Positions 1-5,833 of a stretch of DNA of 10,184 bases are shown in pieces. The stretch's first letter is position 1; each line of letters starts with the position of its first letter. The DNA is from Dehalococcoidia bacterium (GTDB lineage: Bacteria > Chloroflexota > Dehalococcoidia > GIF9 > AB-539-J10): assembly GCA_030627025.1 (NCBI GenBank), contig DAOUSX010000013.1:1-10184 (forward strand), given 5' to 3'. Made by a program: the position numbers and the translations under genes. The notes under the pieces were generated by a model. That model worked only from the letters and a program-made list of their open reading frames with translations. It was not told where the DNA came from and did no database searches.

Positions 1-745
1 CTTCCTCCTCCTCCTCTTCCTCCTCCGCAACAGCCATACCACCGTAATGAGGAAGCGTCACCTCAATTCCCCCCCACCTTCTTTTGCGCTGAGGCAAACT
101 GGCAATAGTTTCCCTCAGTTTGGAAAGTTGCTCCAGCGACCCTCCCGGAGGAACAACTATGCCATCCACGCCAGCTTCCCATAGAGTGCTAACATCTGCT
201 TTTGTCGGTGAAGCTACCTCGACCAAGATTGGCTTGGTTATCATTGACCCAAATCGTCGACACAAAAGTAAGTGCTCAATGGCGAGCACTGGCTCTCGAT
301 TAACTAGAACCACACCATCAACCTCAAGCTCGCCAATGGGTCTGATTAAATCGTACCCTGAGGACATCTCTACAGCGAGAAACTTCCCCAATCCCTTTAT
401 TTCCAGTGTCTCTACCGGCGCCTTCACATCAAAAACAACGAAGTCACAGCCCGAGGTAGCAATTTCAGCCACCTTATCGCTATTCCCCTCCCCCAGAAAC
501 ACACCTATCGGGATACTCCCTGTAGCCTCAGCCATTTGGCTCAAATTACCCATCTCCACCCGCTCGAATATCAACCCCGCATCCACATCGCTACTGGCTA
601 TTGCTTTAGCTCCAGTGACATCCCCATCTCTTATGCCGGCGATAAGCAACATCGTCGGCGCTGCTGATTCAGAGCTAGCAGGACGAAAGCCCATTTGGGG
701 AGAAGGCTTAGAAAAACAGCACAACTTATCGACCAATTTGCTCAT
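1..745 (-). CDS. Conserved hypothetical protein, TIM-barrel-like, C-terminus beyond window
   Basis: An open frame of about 248 codons starts at ATG (745-743) and runs off the left edge. A GGAGG at 754-750 lies 4 nt before the start. The protein opens MSKLVDKLCCFSKPSP and then alternates hydrophobic strands with helices: TMLLIAGI (res. 31-38), IPIGVFLGEG, GCDFVVFDV, VDGVVLVNREP, KPILVEVAS and GVDGIVVPPGG. This beta-alpha pattern with a late GVDGIVVPPGG turn resembles the phosphate-binding side of TIM-barrel enzymes, but I recognise no catalytic motif and assign no function. The visible end is a run of Glu codons (GAG/GAA, about positions 1-25), an acidic tail of unknown length. It follows tRNA-Thr so closely that the two probably share a transcript. 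No signal peptide or membrane segment is seen. The frame is surely coding; the function is unknown. Confidence 0.8.
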   Translation of the reverse strand, partial: MSKLVDKLCCFSKPSPQMGFRPASSESAAPTMLLIAGIRDGDVTGAKAIASSDVDAGLIFERVEMGNLSQMAEATGSIPIGVFLGEGNSDKVAEIATSGCDFVVFDVKAPVETLEIKGLGKFLAVEMSSGYDLIRPIGELEVDGVVLVNREPVLAIEHLLLCRRFGSMITKPILVEVASPTKADVSTLWEAGVDGIVVPPGGSLEQLSKLRETIASLPQRKRRWGGIEVTLPHYGGMAVAEEEEEEEE

Positions 746-755
746 TTCGCCTCCA

Positions 756-827
756 AGCCAGCGAAGGGATTTGAACCCCCGACCTGCGGTTTACGAAACC
801 GCTGCTCTACCACTGAGCTACGCTGGC
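756..827 (-). tRNA. tRNA-Thr, anticodon CGU
   Basis: The reverse strand folds as a full cloverleaf of 72 nt. The acceptor stem GCCAGCG pairs with CGCTGGC (7 of 7). The D arm is GCTC-AGTGGTA-GAGC. The anticodon stem GCGGT/ACCGC encloses the loop TTCGTAA, so the anticodon is CGT and reads the Thr codon ACG. The T arm GGGGG-TTCAAAT-CCCTT has two G-U pairs. The discriminator base is U, and CCA is not encoded, so it must be added after transcription. The downstream gene's GGAGG begins two bases beyond the discriminator. Confidence 0.95.
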
Positions 828-840
828 ATATTTTCCCCTA

Positions 841-846
841 ATTATA
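841..846 (-). promoter_or_regulatory. Candidate -10 box for tRNA-Thr and the downstream gene
   Basis: A perfect TATAAT reads on the minus strand at 846-841, 14 nt before the tRNA 5' end, the spacing expected of a stable-RNA promoter with a short leader. No good -35 is visible: TTGCTA at 873-868 leaves a 21-bp gap, which is too long. Confidence 0.4.
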
Positions 847-920
847 GCCCAAAATGGAGCACAGGGATAGCAACAGGAATTGCCACGCTCCCCTCTAACC
901 CCCGCTTCCCATGACAGACA

Positions 921-1044
921 AATCCAAAATGCCAAGCACTAAATCCTGAACAAACTCAAAAATCTAAGCTCAAAACTGTTTTGGGCACTTGAATTTTGAT
1001 CATTTGATATTATTTAGTATTTCGGATTTAGTATTTAGAATTTT
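921..1044. repeat. AT-rich imperfect palindromic repeat
   Basis: This stretch of the 828-1140 gap is built from short variations on AAATCC, ACTAAATCC, TTTAGTATTT and TTTGAATTTT. Its ends are inverted: CACTAAATCC at 938-947 mirrors GGATTTAGTA at 1024-1033. It has no start codon with a ribosome binding site. The composition differs sharply from the flanking genes. It looks like a decayed or low-complexity dispersed element. Upstream, 877-918 (ending CATGACAG) may be a further degenerate repeat half. Nothing else is seen in this gap apart from the promoters and the half repeat at 1052. Confidence 0.45.
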
Positions 1045-1051
1045 GTTTTCC

Positions 1052-1083
1052 GGGGATTGCCATGCCTTCGGCTCGCAATGACA
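1052..1083 (-). repeat. Half copy of the GTCATTGCGAG repeat
   Basis: On the minus strand this reads TGTCATTGCGAGCCGAAGGC followed by ATGGCAATCCCC. It matches the segment at 5360-5390 almost base for base (ATGG here, GTGG there). Only one arm of the palindrome is present. It lies upstream of the cmk promoter and does not overlap it. Confidence 0.75.
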
Positions 1084-1099
1084 TGCAGAGAAGGGACTC

Positions 1100-1126
1100 T
1101 TGACAGCTTACTTTGAGATATAAGAT
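1100..1126 (+). promoter_or_regulatory. Candidate sigma-70 promoter for cmk-plsC-ispH
   Basis: A perfect -35 TTGACA (1100-1105) is followed after 15 bp by TAAGAT (1121-1126), a 4 of 6 match to the -10 consensus. The spacer is shorter than the usual 17. Transcription would begin near 1133, giving a very short leader before the TTG start at 1141. Confidence 0.45.
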
Positions 1127-1140
1127 GATGAAATAGGAAT

Positions 1141-1809
1141 TTGAAGCCAAGATTAATTACTATAGATGGTCCCGTAGCAGCGGGTAAGAGCAGTGTAGGA
1201 CTCTTACTTGCTCAACGATTGGGCTATCTTTTCCTCGACACAGGCACTATGTATCGTGCTTTCACCTGGAAAGCAATCAATTCAGGCATTCCTCTGGAAG
1301 ACGAAGATAAGCTTTCCGGATTAGCAGGGATAACCAGGTTTGACTTTGTGCCCAACAATAAGGGGGGACTCTCCCCGCTCATTGATGGCCACAATGCCTC
1401 CGCTAAGCTAAACCAACCTGAAGTGGATGAAAACGTCGCCATAGTAGCAAAGGTAGCCGGGGTACGACGGGCAATGGTGGCAGCACAGCGAATGGTAGCT
1501 CAGCGAGGCGGAATAATAATGGCGGGAAGGGATATCGGCACGGTGGTACTACCGCAAGCTGAACTGAAGGTCTTCCTTACCGCTTCGGTCGAAGAGAGGG
1601 CTTCCCGTCGCTATAAGCAATTATCACAAAAAAGGGTTAACATAAATTATGAGAGTATACTTGCTGACCTGATAGAGCGAGATGAAGCCGACTTCACTCG
1701 CTCTATCTCCCCGCTTAAACCCGCCAGCGACGCTATAATCATCGATACCGAAAAACTCCCCCTGAAACAAGTGGTTGATAAAATATATTCCCTAGCAACA
1801 AAGCAATGA
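1141..1809 (+). CDS. cmk: Cytidylate (CMP/dCMP) kinase
   Basis: This enzyme phosphorylates CMP and dCMP to the diphosphates with ATP in the cytoplasm, in pyrimidine nucleotide salvage and supply. At 222 residues it has the usual length. Visible motifs are the P-loop GPVAAGKSS (res. 10-18), LDTGTMYRA (32-40, nucleotide-binding region), AGRDIGTVVLP (128-138), the VEERASRRYKQL segment (150-161) and the lid RDEADFTRSISPL (180-192), followed by DAIIIDT (197-203). The start is TTG: an in-frame stop sits at 1129-1131, and the P-loop begins only nine residues in, so no later start fits. An AGGA lies very close to it (1135-1138). The stop overlaps the plsC start as ATGA. A cmk-plsC-ispH order is also common in Clostridia, where rpsA often follows. 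The identification is secure. Confidence 0.96.
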   Translation: MKPRLITIDGPVAAGKSSVGLLLAQRLGYLFLDTGTMYRAFTWKAINSGIPLEDEDKLSGLAGITRFDFVPNNKGGLSPLIDGHNASAKLNQPEVDENVAIVAKVAGVRRAMVAAQRMVAQRGGIIMAGRDIGTVVLPQAELKVFLTASVEERASRRYKQLSQKRVNINYESILADLIERDEADFTRSISPLKPASDAIIIDTEKLPLKQVVDKIYSLATKQ

Positions 1810-2456
1810 CCCGATCTCAAAAGATTGCAGTAACCATCATTAAGCCTTTATATCATATTTTCCTCTCCTGGGAAGTTAGAGGCAGGAAAAACGTGCCTCC
1901 ATCTGGTCCACTCATCGTGGTCGCCAACCACGTGCATGTTATTGATGGCGAATTGCTGTTATTCGGCGTCTCCCGGTGGATAATTTACATGGCTAAAGAG
2001 CGGCTGTTCCATTATCCTATATTGAGGTCTCTCCTCCGCTGGGCAGGTGCTTTAGTAGTATATCGCCAGGGAACATTTAATGACACCAGAAAACTGCTCA
2101 AACAAGTTGAACAAACGCTGAACAAAGGTTCGGTTATCGGGATATTCCCTGAAGGGAAAAGAAGCCACCAGGGGAAACTTCAGGCTGGCAAGCCTGGGCT
2201 TGCTCTACTCGCCTCACGAATGCACATCCCCATCCTTCCCGTAGGCATCAGTGGCACGGATAAGATTCATGGGATAAGCTGGCTGTGGAAGCGTCCCCAC
2301 ATAGTCATCAACATCGGGAAGCCCTTCTATCTTCCCCAACCTGACGGCAGGCTAACCAAGCTGCAAAGGAAAACGCTAACCGATTTAATGATGCAAGAAA
2401 TAGCTACCCTCCTCCCCCATGAATATCAAGGTGTCTATACAGAACATGGAGATTGA
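1806..2456 (+). CDS. plsC: 1-acyl-sn-glycerol-3-phosphate acyltransferase
   Basis: The family transfers an acyl group to the sn-2 position of lysophosphatidate, giving phosphatidate for membrane phospholipids; it acts at the inner face of the membrane. The protein has 216 residues, near the compact end of the family. Motif I is NHVHVID (res. 41-47), the catalytic H-X4-D. Motif III is FPEGKRS (114-120), where the common Thr is Lys. The block IPILPVGISG (141-150) follows. No long transmembrane helix is obvious; the hydrophobic N-terminal stretch (res. 7-20) may be a membrane anchor. The start overlaps the cmk stop by 4 nt and the end overlaps the preferred ispH start by 11 nt, so translation is probably coupled. 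The acyl donor (acyl-ACP or acyl-CoA) cannot be told from sequence. Confidence 0.92.
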   Translation: MTRSQKIAVTIIKPLYHIFLSWEVRGRKNVPPSGPLIVVANHVHVIDGELLLFGVSRWIIYMAKERLFHYPILRSLLRWAGALVVYRQGTFNDTRKLLKQVEQTLNKGSVIGIFPEGKRSHQGKLQAGKPGLALLASRMHIPILPVGISGTDKIHGISWLWKRPHIVINIGKPFYLPQPDGRLTKLQRKTLTDLMMQEIATLLPHEYQGVYTEHGD

Positions 2457-3327
2457 AGTAGCTCGGGAAATCGGGTTGTGCTTTGGCATAAGGAGGGCAA
2501 TAAAGTTATTGACCGAAGCCGCAAGCGAATATGGAAAGGTGGAGATACTGGGGCCGGTGGCACATAACCAACGATTGGTGCAACAGCTCCACAAAGCAGG
2601 CGTGAATATGATAGCTAGCTTAGAGGAAACGACGGGGAAAGTTGTCGCCATACCCACTCACGGGGTGGGCCCTGATACGGTATTGCAAATGGAAGCACAC
2701 AAGCTCCACATCATTGACGCCACCTGTCCCATAGTCAAAAGAGCTCAATTGGCTGCCGCCAAACTGGCCCAGGCTGACTTTACCATCATTATCTTCGGAG
2801 AGGAAGAGCATTCTGAAGTAAAGGGACTGTTAGGCTGGGCACAGGGGAAAGGGATGGCTGCTCTCAGCATGAAACAAATTATCGTTCACACCCAAGGCAA
2901 TGTCATTGCGAGCGAAGCGAAGCAGTCTCTACTATCATCCCGCCTCGGCGTAATCTCCCAGACCACTCAAAGCAAAGCTTCTTTCACAGATTTCGCCACT
3001 CAGCTTGTCACTACCTTTATGCCGAAAACCGCTGAGATACGCATCATCAACACCCTGTGTCACGCAATACAGGCGAGGCTGGAAACAGCAACAAAGCTTG
3101 CCCGAAAAAGCCAGCTCGTCATAGTAATAGGAGGGCATGATAGTGCTAATACCAAACGACTTGCTGAAGCTTGCTCCTCCATTGTGGAAACTCACCTAGT
3201 GGAAACAGCGGAAGAGATAGCCCAATCCTGGCTTGATGGTAAGCACCGCATCGGCATTACCGCTGGAGCATCCACCCCTGATGAAGCGATACAAGAGGTA
3301 ATAGCAAAACTAAATTCCTTAGCTTAA
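2446..3327 (+). CDS. ispH: 4-hydroxy-3-methylbut-2-enyl diphosphate reductase (IspH/LytB)
   Basis: This is the last enzyme of the MEP isoprenoid pathway; it reduces HMBPP to IPP and DMAPP with a 4Fe-4S cluster. Numbered from the preferred start, the cluster cysteines are Cys12 (GLCFGIRRAI), Cys94 (DATCPIVKRA) and Cys205 (NTLCHAIQAR). Substrate residues are His40 (GPVAHN), His72 (THG), His122 and Glu124 (EHSEVKG), the TT of SQTTQS (173-174), Ser233 and Asn235 (HDSANTKRL) and Ser276 (AGASTPD). ATG at 2446 is preferred because MEIEVAREIGLCFG matches the family N-terminus and AAGGTG lies upstream at 2428-2433; ATG at 2419 would add nine residues and has no ribosome binding site. Residues about 152-161 (NVIASEAKQS) are encoded by an intergenic-type repeat, an in-frame insertion in a variable loop before SQTTQS. 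All catalytic residues remain, so the enzyme is probably active. Confidence 0.95.
   Translation: MEIEVAREIGLCFGIRRAIKLLTEAASEYGKVEILGPVAHNQRLVQQLHKAGVNMIASLEETTGKVVAIPTHGVGPDTVLQMEAHKLHIIDATCPIVKRAQLAAAKLAQADFTIIIFGEEEHSEVKGLLGWAQGKGMAALSMKQIIVHTQGNVIASEAKQSLLSSRLGVISQTTQSKASFTDFATQLVTTFMPKTAEIRIINTLCHAIQARLETATKLARKSQLVIVIGGHDSANTKRLAEACSSIVETHLVETAEEIAQSWLDGKHRIGITAGASTPDEAIQEVIAKLNSLA
2901..2928 (+). repeat. GTCATTGCGAG repeat half inserted inside ispH
   Basis: The first 20 bases, TGTCATTGCGAGCGAAGCGA, differ by one base from the intergenic copy at 9240-9259, and the similarity continues through AGCAGTCT against AGCAATCC. Inside ispH it is read in frame as NVIASEAKQS. Its length and frame have preserved the gene. 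Confidence 0.85.
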
Positions 3328-3361
3328 TATCCAGCCATCATGCTTGGTTCCCGGTCTACAT

Positions 3362-3460
3362 TGTCATTGCGAGCCACTTCTACGTCATTCTGAGCGTAGC
3401 GAAGCAATCCTGAGGCAAATAGCGATGAGATTGCTTCGGCCCTGCGTGCCTCGCAATGAC
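3362..3460. repeat. Palindromic repeat copy 1 of the GTCATTGCGAG family
   Basis: The gap between ispH and the HIT gene (3328-3623) consists almost wholly of repeats. This one begins with a truncated unit at 3362-3375, then a full unit at 3384-3460 with ends GTCATTCTGAG and CTCGCAATGAC. Inside, CGAAGCAATC (3400-3409) pairs perfectly with GATTGCTTCG (3429-3438) around a loop containing GAGGCAAATAGCGATGAG (3412-3429). No T-run follows, so it is not a standard terminator, although a transcript would fold here. Confidence 0.85.
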
Positions 3461-3493
3461 AATAAGAGGAGTTATGGCGAACGCCCTCCCTCG

Positions 3494-3608
3494 GTCATTC
3501 TGAGCCGAAGCTCTGAGCAAAGCGAAGAGGTAGCGAAGAATCTTATGACGCGCAACACAAGCCTCACAAATCAATCTGGAGATTTCCAGCCTTTGGCTTC
3601 AGAATGAC
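3494..3608. repeat. 115-bp MITE-like element with terminal inverted repeats
   Basis: The ends are inverted: GTCATTCTGA-GCCGAAG (3494-3510) pairs with CTTTGGC-T-TCAGAATGAC (3591-3608), 17 pairs with one G-T and one bulged T. The interior has CGAAGAGG and TAGCGAAGAATC sub-repeats on the left and sequence on the right not shared with the other copies. It encodes nothing convincing and lies 16 bp from the end of the HIT gene. Confidence 0.75.
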
Positions 3609-3623
3609 ACCTGGCGAAGAGGC

Positions 3624-3968
3624 TTAGCCAAGCTGGTCAGCTAACTTCCGGCCACCAAGGAGATGCAGGTGAAGATGGGGGATAACCTGTCCTCCTTCAG
3701 GCCCACAATTTATCGCCAGGCGATAGCCTCTATCAGCAATCTCTTCCTTCCCAGCTAGCTTCGCAGCTAACAATATAAGGCGTCCCATAAGCCCTTCCTG
3801 CCGTTCACCAACCCCGGCTAAAGATGAAATATGAGCTTTAGGGATGATAACAATGTGAACAGGCGCCAGGGGGTGGATATCCCTGAAGGCAAGAAAATCT
3901 TCATCCTGATAAATAATATCACTGGATATTTTGCCAGCAACGATGTCACAAAAAACGCATTTCTCCAT
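3624..3968 (-). CDS. HIT family nucleotide-binding protein (HinT-like)
   Basis: The protein has 114 residues, the usual size of bacterial histidine-triad proteins, which hydrolyse purine nucleoside phosphoramidates and acyl adenylates. The triad is HLHLH at residues 98-102 (VIPHLHLHLLGG). Other family marks are CVFCDIVAG (4-12, with Cys4 and Cys7, a possible zinc pair), the AFRDIHPLAPVHIVIIPKAHI core (27-47) and NCGPEGGQ (87-94). The start lies 5 nt beyond the stop of the CoA transferase gene. No strong ribosome binding site is seen, only TAGG within the end of that gene, so translational coupling is likely. Physiological substrate is unknown, and a link to the CoA transferase is not implied beyond co-transcription. 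Confidence 0.93.
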   Translation of the reverse strand: MEKCVFCDIVAGKISSDIIYQDEDFLAFRDIHPLAPVHIVIIPKAHISSLAGVGERQEGLMGRLILLAAKLAGKEEIADRGYRLAINCGPEGGQVIPHLHLHLLGGRKLADQLG

Positions 3969-3973
3969 CTTGA

Positions 3974-5185
3974 TTAACCTACTGCGCCTTCCTGTCGCAA
4001 TTTGTCAATCTCCTCCTTGGTGTAGCCCAAACTTGACAATATTTCATCGGTATGCTCACCAAGAAGAGGAGATAAGTTCCTCACTTTTCCCGGGGTGTCT
4101 GATAGCTTGGGCACTATGCCCAGTTGCCTGACTTTGCCTAAAGTAGGATGCTCCACGTCTACCACCATTTGACGATGAATTACCTGAGGGTCAGAGAAAA
4201 CCTCGTCCAGCGCATAAACTTTCCCCACAGGAATATCCTTTTCGGTTAGCAATTCAAACCACTCTTGTCTGGTCTTGGTCAAGAAAGTCTGCTCCAGGAA
4301 AGAGCGTATCTCATCCCATTTTTTATCCTCCGCCCTGCCCAGAATGTGGGTGACGGAAAAATGGTATGGGATAAAGTCCTCCCTACCAAATAATTTACAC
4401 AAGCTTTCCCAGAAATGAGGCTCAACACAGCCAATGGTCACATATTTGCCGTCCTTGGTTTCATATACTCCGTAATAAGGGTAGGCACCGTGGAGCGCCG
4501 TTTCCCCCCTCTTGGGAACCAATCCAGCAAGGAAATAGGCTACAGTAAACTCTCCCAGAAGAGATAAGGCTCCATCCATATAGGCCACATCTACATATTG
4601 CCCCTTGCCCGTTCTATCTCTGGCAAGCAAAGCCATCAGAATACCGATGACCCCGTATAAAGATGCTCCAGCAAGATCAGCAATTAGATTCATTGGAACA
4701 ACCGGCGGAGCCCCTGGCGGACCCATTAAGCCGAGAACCCCGGCCAGAGAGATATAGTTAATGTCGTGCCCCGAAAAATTACAATAAGGACCATCCTGAC
4801 CGTATCCACTAAGCGAACAATATACTATCTTAGGATTTGACTTGCTTACAGTGTCATAATCCACTCCTAAGTGCTTGACCACTCCCGGTCGGTAACCCTC
4901 GATAATAACATCTGCCTGCTGTGCCAAACGGTAGAATATCTGACGCCCCTTATCTGACCTGAGATTGAGCCCCATGCTCTTCTTATTGCGATTATAGGCA
5001 AAATAGGCTGCTTCAGCTCTCCTTTCTTCACCTTTTGGGGAAGGTCCTGCTCCAGCAAGGGGAGAAGGAGTAGGCATCTCAACCTTAATCACCTCGGCAC
5101 CAAAGTCTCCCAGTATCATGGTGCAAAAAGCGCCAGGCGCAAGCCCCGATAAATCCAGAATCTTAATCCCTTCCAAGGCTAACAT
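3974..5185 (-). CDS. CaiB/BaiF (class III) CoA transferase family, alpha-methylacyl-CoA racemase-like
   Basis: The 403-residue protein belongs to the class III CoA transferase fold, whose members exchange CoA between acids or racemise 2-methylacyl-CoA. Family marks are LDLSGLAPGAFCTMILGDFGA (10-30), NRNKKSMGLNL (65-75), the ADVIIEGYRPGV block (91-102), GHDINYISLAGVLG (139-152), NLIADLAGASL (166-176), GKGQYVDVAYMDG (193-205) and CVEPHFW (253-259). His140, Asp170 and Glu255 align by context with the His, Asp and Glu of mycobacterial alpha-methylacyl-CoA racemase; Asp141 could also match the transferase Asp. Substrate cannot be assigned. The start ATG at 5185 has AGGAGG just upstream (5190-5195). 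Residues about 38-55 (TPSPLAGAGPSPKGEER) form a Pro/Gly-rich stretch that looks inserted. The gene heads a two-gene operon with the HIT protein. Confidence 0.88.
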   Translation of the reverse strand: MLALEGIKILDLSGLAPGAFCTMILGDFGAEVIKVEMPTPSPLAGAGPSPKGEERRAEAAYFAYNRNKKSMGLNLRSDKGRQIFYRLAQQADVIIEGYRPGVVKHLGVDYDTVSKSNPKIVYCSLSGYGQDGPYCNFSGHDINYISLAGVLGLMGPPGAPPVVPMNLIADLAGASLYGVIGILMALLARDRTGKGQYVDVAYMDGALSLLGEFTVAYFLAGLVPKRGETALHGAYPYYGVYETKDGKYVTIGCVEPHFWESLCKLFGREDFIPYHFSVTHILGRAEDKKWDEIRSFLEQTFLTKTRQEWFELLTEKDIPVGKVYALDEVFSDPQVIHRQMVVDVEHPTLGKVRQLGIVPKLSDTPGKVRNLSPLLGEHTDEILSSLGYTKEEIDKLRQEGAVG

Positions 5186-5265
5186 CTTTCCTCCTGTTAC
5201 CTAGATTACTTCCTTCTGTTTTAGCTCCCCACTTGGCCATCCTAAACCTCAGTAAACGCCCAATG

Positions 5266-5295
5266 ATGATAACTTGATGAGGGACAAGTTGACAA
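5266..5295 (-). promoter_or_regulatory. Candidate sigma-70 promoter for the CoA transferase-HIT operon
   Basis: On the minus strand TTGTCA (5295-5290) is followed after 18 bp by TATCAT (5271-5266), a 5 of 6 match at each box. The start codon is about 80 nt downstream, and the AGGAGG site sits just before it. It lies outside the repeat cluster that begins at 5311. Confidence 0.5.
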
Positions 5296-5310
5296 CCTTC
5301 CGTATCGCCA

Positions 5311-5589
5311 GCCCTTTTGTGTCATTGCCTGCCCTTTTATGTCATTGCCACTTTTTTGTTGTCATTGCGAGCCGAAGGCGTGGCAATCTCTTTTAGACCC
5401 TTCGCTATCGCTCAGGGTGACAAAAAAGGATGTCATTGCCTGCCCTTTTATGTCATTGCGAGCCCTTCGCTCCTTGTCATTCTGAGGGAGCAAAGAGACC
5501 GAAGAATCTCGCTCAGGACAGGCTCCGCGAAGCAATCCCGAGGCAAATAGCGATGAGTTTGCTTCAGCACTAAAGTCCCTCGCAATGAC
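5311..5589. repeat. Repeat cluster 2 with 20-bp periodic GTCATTGC units
   Basis: This cluster fills most of the divergent gap 5186-5833. GTCATTGC recurs at 5321, 5341, 5361, 5432 and 5452, and GTCATTCTGAG at 5476. A 29-bp stretch at 5320-5348 is repeated exactly at 5431-5459. A sub-unit 5361-5421 is bounded by GTCATTGCGAG and CTCAGGGTGAC. A full hairpin unit follows: CGAAGCAATC (5528-5537) and GTTTGCTTCA (5557-5566) flank the loop GAGGCAAATAGCGATGAG (5540-5557), and the unit ends CTCGCAATGAC at 5589. Several units appear nested or joined. No plausible gene is present. Confidence 0.85.
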
Positions 5590-5659
5590 GGGGGAAGCGT
5601 GCCCGACAACGACAAGGAGGGAAGCCAATGTGCCATCAACCATCTCAAAGTAGAGGCTA

Positions 5660-5732
5660 TTGACGAATTTAAAAACATGTGCTACCCTTAAAGATTGCCA
5701 CCGACGAATGTAGCGGTGAGCTTAAATATAAT
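5660..5732 (+). promoter_or_regulatory. Candidate promoter region for the hydrolase-pan operon
   Basis: Two overlapping possibilities are seen. TTGACG (5660-5665) with a 17-bp spacer precedes TACCCT (5683-5688), which has the extended -10 context TGCTACCCT. Further on a perfect TATAAT lies at 5727-5732, but it lacks a good -35 (TTGCCA at 5695 is 26 bp away). Either would give a leader of roughly 100-140 nt containing the terminator at 5789-5825. A hairpin CACCG/CGGTG lies within 5699-5718. Confidence 0.4.
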
Positions 5733-5788
5733 AAGATTTGGCGGTATCCGCTCGGATCGGCAGTGACCGGGACGGTAAGAAAAAGTAC

Positions 5789-5825
5789 AAAAGGCCCTCT
5801 TGGTGTTGCCAGGAGGGCTTTTTTT
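5789..5825 (+). terminator. Intrinsic terminator in the leader, possible attenuator
   Basis: GCCCTCTTGG (5794-5803, preceded by G and A residues) pairs with CCAGGAGGGC (5809-5818) around TGTTG, a 10-bp stem with one U-G pair, followed by seven T residues (5819-5825). It ends only 8 nt before the ATG at 5834. The 3' arm includes AGGAGG (5811-5816), the only good Shine-Dalgarno sequence near the start, so folding would both stop transcription and hide the ribosome binding site. No complete plus-strand gene precedes it, so it is not an ordinary end-of-gene terminator. Confidence 0.75.
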
Positions 5826-5833
5826 GGTTGGCG

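Noticed and set aside
120..914. 264-codon plus-strand open frame
   Set aside because: It is antisense to the TIM-barrel-like gene and runs through the tRNA gene. The encoded protein is Ser/Thr/Pro-rich with no family features, typical of a shadow frame.
2419..2445. Longer ispH start at ATG 2419
   Set aside because: It lacks a ribosome binding site and adds residues absent from the family N-terminus. ATG 2446 gives the canonical MEIEVAREIGLCFG, though the longer start cannot be fully excluded.
3400..3438. Rho-independent terminator after ispH
   Set aside because: The stem is good, but the loop is 19 nt and no T-run follows on either strand. It is better explained as a repeat unit.
3344..3607. 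87-codon open frame with repeat-type peptides
   Set aside because: The frame is made of translated palindromic repeats (HSERSEAI, VILSRSSEQSEE) and has no ribosome binding site. Such peptides are common database artefacts. The same applies to frames at 5317-5550 and 9003-9308.
5311..5589. CRISPR array suggested by regularly spaced GTCATTGC
   Set aside because: The repeated part is too short, two of the intervals are themselves repeats rather than unique spacers, the 20-bp step breaks, and there are no cas genes.
5738..5833. N-terminal extension of the hydrolase from TTG 5738
   Set aside because: The extension would translate the terminator hairpin and is Lys/Arg/Trp-rich nonsense. The family N-terminus begins at MYNSITDVPGIKVGH.
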